From Deltaproteobacteria bacterium (GTDB lineage Bacteria > Desulfobacterota > Desulfobacteria > Desulfobacterales > Desulfosarcinaceae): a stretch of DNA of 64,000 bases. This document shows positions 60,459 to 64,000 of the stretch, one piece after another. The notes beneath the pieces were generated by a model. It worked only from the letters and a program-made list of their open reading frames with translations. It ran no database searches and had not been told where the DNA came from. Every line of letters starts with the position of its first letter. The stretch's first letter is position 1. The translations under genes and the position numbers were made by a program. Location: the NCBI GenBank assembly GCA_021824175.1, contig JAKALP010000003.1, forward strand, positions 186,001 to 250,000. The letters run 5' to 3'.

Positions 60459-62243
60459 ATGGGCTCCACATTGAAAACAAATTCCACCCGCTACTTGCTG
60501 ATTCTGGCCTTGGTACTGATTTTGGGGGGCGGTTTTCTGGCGCATAAAATCCAGACCAGTGGCGGCATCCAGATTCGCGACGTGCGCTTTACGGGCTCGG
60601 GCGGCAAGCAGATGAGCGCCCTGCTTTACATCCCGCCCAATGTCAGCGGCACGAGCCGCGCGCCGGGCATCGTGGCCATCCATGGCTATATCAACTCACG
60701 GGAAACCCAGGACGGCTTTGCCATCGAATTCGCCCGGCGGGGCTATGTGGTGCTGGCCGTGGATCAAACCGGCCACGGCTATTCAGACCCGCCGGCCATG
60801 GCCAATGGCTTCGGCGGACCGGACGCCTTAAATTACTTGCGCTCCCTGGATTTCGTCGATCCGGACAACGTGGCCCTGGAAGGCCACTCCATGGGCGGCT
60901 GGGCCAGCGTGATAGCCGCGGCCAAGAATCCCCAGGGCTATAAATCCATCCTCCTGGCCAGCTCTTCCACCGGCAGTGCCGGCGCGCCCCAGGGCACGGC
61001 GGCCTTTCCGCGCAACCTTGGGCTGATCTTCAGCACCTATGACGAATTCTCCGCCCTGATGTGGGGCGTGCCCATTCCGGTTAATATCGTCAGCGCACCC
61101 AAGGCCAAAAAGGTTTTCAATACCGAGGAGAACATCGTACCCGGCCAGCTCTATGGCTCCATTGAGGAGGGCACCGCGCGCAGACTCTTCCAACCACGCA
61201 TGATTCATCCCTGGGTCCACTTTTCCAGCGAGGCCATCGGTTACGCCGTGGATTGGATGCAGGCCACCTTGAAGGGCGGCAACGGTCTGCCGTCATCGGA
61301 CCAGATCTGGATCTGGAAAGAGATCGGCACCCTCAGCGCCCTGATCGGCATGGTGCTGCTTTTACTGCCGCTGGGCGCCTATTTGCTGCGGACCCCATTC
61401 TTCAAGGATCTCGAAGAGAACGCCGCCCCGGCCAAATCAATGCGCGGCCTTGGCTGGTGGATCGGCGCGCTCATCATGGCCGCAATGCCGGTGGCGATCT
61501 ACATGCAGGTCTGGAAGTACCAGGGCCGGGGCATCCTCAAGGCCAACTTCATCTGGGGACAGCAAATTACTTCGGTGATCATGGTGTGGGCCCTGGTGAC
61601 GGCAGCCATTTCCATGATGCTATTTTTCCTTTGGCACGGGCTGATCAATCGAAGATCAGGAGCGGTCATGTCCGATTATGGCCTGGCCTGGAAAGGCGGA
61701 GCATCCTGGATCAAGATCGCCAAATCATTGCTCATGGCAGCAGTAATTATTGGTACCGCCTATCTGTCCCTGGTGTTCTCGGATTGGGCCTTTAAAACCG
61801 ATTATCGCTTCCGGGTCTTTGCCATCAAACCCATGTCCAGGCTCCAGTTCGGCATCTTCCTGGGGTATCTGATTCCCTTCATGTTTTACTTCCTGGTGCT
61901 CGGCGCCGTGCTGCACGGCCAGATGCGCAAAACGCGCGCCGACGAACAACCGCCGGCCCTGTGGCGGGAAATGGGGATCAATATCGTTTTACTCCTGGCT
62001 GGACTGATCGGATTTCTTCTCTACCAATATGTGCCGCTCTTCATGGGAAGGCCCATGCCGCGACCGGATCTCAATCTGGCCGCCATCGTGCTCTTCCAGT
62101 TCGTGGTCATATTCATCATCGTGGGAGTAGTTATGACCTATTTCCACCGCAAAACCGGGCATATCTATGTGGGCGCCTTCATCAGCGCCCTGCTCGTCAC
62201 CTGGGCGCTCACGGCGGGCCAGGCGATTCACTATCCTTATTGA
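60459..62243 (+). CDS. Alpha/beta hydrolase with multi-helix membrane domain
   Basis: A 594-residue membrane-bound hydrolase. One N-terminal anchor helix (YLLILALVLILGGGFLA) is followed by an alpha/beta-hydrolase domain (about 40-280) with an oxyanion HGYINS turn and nucleophile Ser144 in EGHSMGGWAS; the expected acid and His are in the PRMIHPWVHFS region. The C-terminal half (about 295-594) contains about seven hydrophobic segments in which I recognise no transporter family. A secreted-side lipid or ester substrate would fit but is inferred. ATG 60459 is chosen for AAGGAGG seven bases upstream; an out-of-frame ATG lies between. It appears monocistronic. Confidence 0.8.
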   Translation: MGSTLKTNSTRYLLILALVLILGGGFLAHKIQTSGGIQIRDVRFTGSGGKQMSALLYIPPNVSGTSRAPGIVAIHGYINSRETQDGFAIEFARRGYVVLAVDQTGHGYSDPPAMANGFGGPDALNYLRSLDFVDPDNVALEGHSMGGWASVIAAAKNPQGYKSILLASSSTGSAGAPQGTAAFPRNLGLIFSTYDEFSALMWGVPIPVNIVSAPKAKKVFNTEENIVPGQLYGSIEEGTARRLFQPRMIHPWVHFSSEAIGYAVDWMQATLKGGNGLPSSDQIWIWKEIGTLSALIGMVLLLLPLGAYLLRTPFFKDLEENAAPAKSMRGLGWWIGALIMAAMPVAIYMQVWKYQGRGILKANFIWGQQITSVIMVWALVTAAISMMLFFLWHGLINRRSGAVMSDYGLAWKGGASWIKIAKSLLMAAVIIGTAYLSLVFSDWAFKTDYRFRVFAIKPMSRLQFGIFLGYLIPFMFYFLVLGAVLHGQMRKTRADEQPPALWREMGINIVLLLAGLIGFLLYQYVPLFMGRPMPRPDLNLAAIVLFQFVVIFIIVGVVMTYFHRKTGHIYVGAFISALLVTWALTAGQAIHYPY

Positions 62244-62581
62244 TGCATTCCGCCATCTATTTACTACGAACTTTTTTCTAAACGCATTTGAATGAAATAA
62301 GCTCTCGCAAAGATGCGAAGAACGCCAAGAAACGCTAACCCTCTTGGCGAACTTTGCGCATTTGTGAGAGCTATTTTGTTCTGGCGGCCGTGGTTTCCCA
62401 AGGCGCCCGGATTAGAGGAGCGCGAAGTTCCTCGCCAAATCATGAATTTAAAGACAGGCCAAATGAAAGATGGCCAGCCGGAGATTCGAAATTGTCAAAC
62501 GTTGGGTTTGGTTTGACGCTGTCCAGTTCCAAGTGGTATGCAGTGAGCCGCTGTTAAGCACACCGTGATAGGGAGGGCATC
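62244..62581. other. Spacer before the 32-codon ORF
   Basis: Apart from the palindromic repeat at 62300-62372 there is no gene in this 338-bp spacer. GGGAGGGCATC at its end is the ribosome site of the short ORF. Confidence 0.6.
62300..62372. repeat. Palindromic CTCGCAAAGATGCG repeat
   Basis: The arms AGCTCTCGCAAAGATGCG and CGCATTTGTGAGAGCT border a central AAGAAACGC/CTTGGCG stretch. It is related to the repeat at 19726-19802 and likely folds as a hairpin after the hydrolase gene. Confidence 0.75.
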
Positions 62582-62680
62582 ATGAGCAAAACTACCGTAA
62601 CGATCCCCCCCAAAGGTACACAAGGCTCTGGGAATTCTCCCGGTATGGAAGTTAAAGTTGTTAACAATTTGGAGGCATAA
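62582..62680 (+). CDS. 32-residue ORF directly upstream of the flavoenzyme
   Basis: An ATG behind GGGAGGGCATC opens a 32-codon frame whose TAA (62678-62680) abuts the next ATG at 62681. The peptide (MSKTTVTIPPKGTQGSGNSP at its start, KVVNNLEA at its end) is polar, without Cys, Trp or a membrane segment. Its last codons contain GGAGG, which is the ribosome site of the next gene. It could be a leader peptide that couples translation, or a small subunit. I recognise no family. Its good ribosome site and exact junction favour translation. Confidence 0.5.
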   Translation: MSKTTVTIPPKGTQGSGNSPGMEVKVVNNLEA

Positions 62681-64000
62681 ATGACGGAACTTAAGGCGCT
62701 GTTGTCCCCCATCCGGATCCGCAAACTTGAAATTCCCAACCGCGCGGTGATGCCGCCCATGGGCACGGCATTGGCCGAGCGCGGCGGTATGGTCAGTCCG
62801 GCGTTGCTGGCCTATATGCGGCACATGGCCGCCGGCGGCGCGGGGCTGCTGATCTCCGAGATCACAGCAGTCCATCCCACGGCCGCGGTGACGCCCCACG
62901 AGGTGGGCTCCTGGGACGACCGCTTTATTCCCGGCCTGAAGAAGTTGGCCGAGGTCATGCACAGCGCCGGTAGTAAAGCGGCGTTGCAGTTGCACCACAC
63001 GGGCCGCGAAAGTCTTTACCAAATCAAAAAGGGGCAAGCGCTCGGCCCATCGGCCGCGCCCAGCCTGGTATACGGCCAAGCCGCCAAGGAGATGACCCTG
63101 GAGCAGATCCAAGAGATCATCGCTTCCTTTGGCGCGGCGGCCGCCCGGGCCCAGGAGGCGGGCTTTGACGCTGTGGAGATCCACGGGGCCCATGGATATC
63201 TGCTCACCCAGTTCCTTTCGGCCATCTCCAATCATCGCACCGATGAATATGGCGGCAGTTTTGCCAACCGGGCGCGCTTCACCGTGGAAGTGGTGCGCGA
63301 GGTGCGCCGCCGCGTGGGTTCCGATTTCCCCGTGCTGCTGCGCATTTCGGCCGAAGAGTTCATCAAGGGCGGCTACACGGTGGAGGATGTGTTGACCATT
63401 GTGCCGAATCTCATTACGGCGGGCATGGATGTGCTGCACGCTTCCCTGGGCACGCATGGCAGCCCGGCCGGCATCACCAGCGCACCGCCCGAATATGAGC
63501 CGGGCTTTAATGTCTGGCGGGCCGAAAAAATTAAAGAAAACTTCAAGATCCCGGTGATTGCCGTGGGCCGTTTCAATGATCCGCGCCAGGCCGATGCGGT
63601 CATTGCCAAGGGTCAGGCCGATCTGGTCTCCTTTGGCCGCCAGCAGTTGTGCGATCCTGATTATCTTCTCAAGGCCAGGGCCGGCCGCTACGATGAGATC
63701 CGCAAGTGCATCGCCTGCAACCAGGGCTGCATCGAACGCGAGATGTACGAAGGCAAATCGGTGCGCTGCGCCATCAATCCTGAAACCGGCCAGGAGCTTA
63801 TTTATCCGAGAAGTAAAACCAGTACTCCTAAGAAGGTCTGGATCATCGGCGCGGGCCCGGCCGGCTTGATTGCGGCCCAGGAGGCCCAACGCCTGGGCCA
63901 TGAAGTGCGACTGTTCGAGAAAGAAGCAATTGCCGGCGGCAATATTCTCTATGCTTGCAAGGCGCCCCACAAGGAGATCTACCTGGATTGGATTCAATGG
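62681..64000 (+). CDS. NADH:flavin oxidoreductase (Old Yellow Enzyme-like, iron-sulfur type), 3' end beyond window
   Basis: The first 440 codons of an FMN/FAD/4Fe-4S oxidoreductase of the 2,4-dienoyl-CoA reductase/trimethylamine dehydrogenase type. The N-terminal TIM barrel has IPNRAVMPPMGT, AAGGAGLLISE, FDAVEIHGAHGYLLTQFLS and SNHRTDEYGGSFANRARF, with the catalytic His-Tyr region of the OYE family. The 4Fe-4S cysteines are C343, C346 and C350 in KCIACNQGC, plus one later Cys (VRCAINP). From about residue 385 an FAD/NAD(P)-binding domain begins (VWIIGAGPAGLIAAQEA). It reduces conjugated enoyl groups in relatives; the substrate here is unknown. Its ATG abuts the stop of the 32-codon ORF. Confidence 0.93.
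   Translation, partial: MTELKALLSPIRIRKLEIPNRAVMPPMGTALAERGGMVSPALLAYMRHMAAGGAGLLISEITAVHPTAAVTPHEVGSWDDRFIPGLKKLAEVMHSAGSKAALQLHHTGRESLYQIKKGQALGPSAAPSLVYGQAAKEMTLEQIQEIIASFGAAAARAQEAGFDAVEIHGAHGYLLTQFLSAISNHRTDEYGGSFANRARFTVEVVREVRRRVGSDFPVLLRISAEEFIKGGYTVEDVLTIVPNLITAGMDVLHASLGTHGSPAGITSAPPEYEPGFNVWRAEKIKENFKIPVIAVGRFNDPRQADAVIAKGQADLVSFGRQQLCDPDYLLKARAGRYDEIRKCIACNQGCIEREMYEGKSVRCAINPETGQELIYPRSKTSTPKKVWIIGAGPAGLIAAQEAQRLGHEVRLFEKEAIAGGNILYACKAPHKEIYLDWIQW

Overview
The window looks like a chromosomal segment of an anaerobic, probably sulfate-reducing bacterium, most likely a Desulfobacterota relative. This is an inference from gene content and could not be checked against any database. 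The pointers are an oxygen-sensitive glycyl radical enzyme with its radical SAM activase, a CooC-type nickel ATPase, anaerobic glycerol-3-phosphate dehydrogenase genes (glpA, glpB), several sigma-54 activators, chemoreceptors, and GC-rich genes separated by spacers full of palindromic repeats. No rRNA, tRNA, CRISPR array or intact transposase gene was seen.

Layout. 1-6.7 kb: a U32 peptidase (cut by the window edge), a Bcr/CflA efflux pump, a 49-residue orphan gene with its own promoter and terminator, a frameshifted GT2 glycosyltransferase, a second MFS transporter and a site-2 protease. 6.7-13.4 kb: a compact cluster on the minus strand with a TetR regulator and tandem operators, a glycyl radical enzyme carrying an extra N-terminal SCP2-like lipid-binding domain, its activase, and a double SDR fusion. 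13.4-21.5 kb: a nucleotidyltransferase pair, CooC, a Ski2-like helicase, DgkA, leucyl aminopeptidase, a DinB-like protein, a tandem zinc-ribbon protein and a methyltransferase. 21.5-22.2 kb: a ParE toxin gene split by a 142-bp MITE, with an intact antitoxin. 22.2-30.3 kb: a NifA-like activator, DNA polymerase IV, a zinc-ribbon membrane protein, a large LOG-like protein and two AT-richer small genes. 30.4-33.4 kb: pabA and a pabB-pabC fusion behind a possible attenuator. 33.6-44.6 kb: signalling genes, comprising a PAS sigma-54 activator, a REC-DHp-REC-GGDEF-HD-GYP protein overlapping an HDOD gene, two chemoreceptors and a periplasmic Cache-like protein. 45-51 kb: TatA and two tandem secreted carboxylesterases. 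51-54.3 kb: grpE-dnaK and an SRP RNA that appears to be the long form with an Alu domain. 54.3-60.1 kb: glpK, glpB and glpA with divergent glpR. 60.4-64 kb: a membrane-anchored alpha/beta hydrolase, a 32-codon ORF and an Old Yellow Enzyme-type iron-sulfur flavoenzyme cut by the window end.

How the parts work together. The glp genes form a regulated glycerol and glycerol-3-phosphate catabolic unit: kinase, anaerobic dehydrogenase subunits and DeoR-type repressor, with glpC absent here. The signalling block links phosphorelay receivers to cyclic di-GMP synthesis and breakdown and to chemotaxis. The best candidate for an undescribed system is the 6.7-13.4 kb cluster. Its gene order and translational coupling suggest one pathway in which a lipid-like or otherwise hydrophobic substrate, delivered by the SCP2-like domain, undergoes radical chemistry and then two NAD(P)-dependent redox steps.
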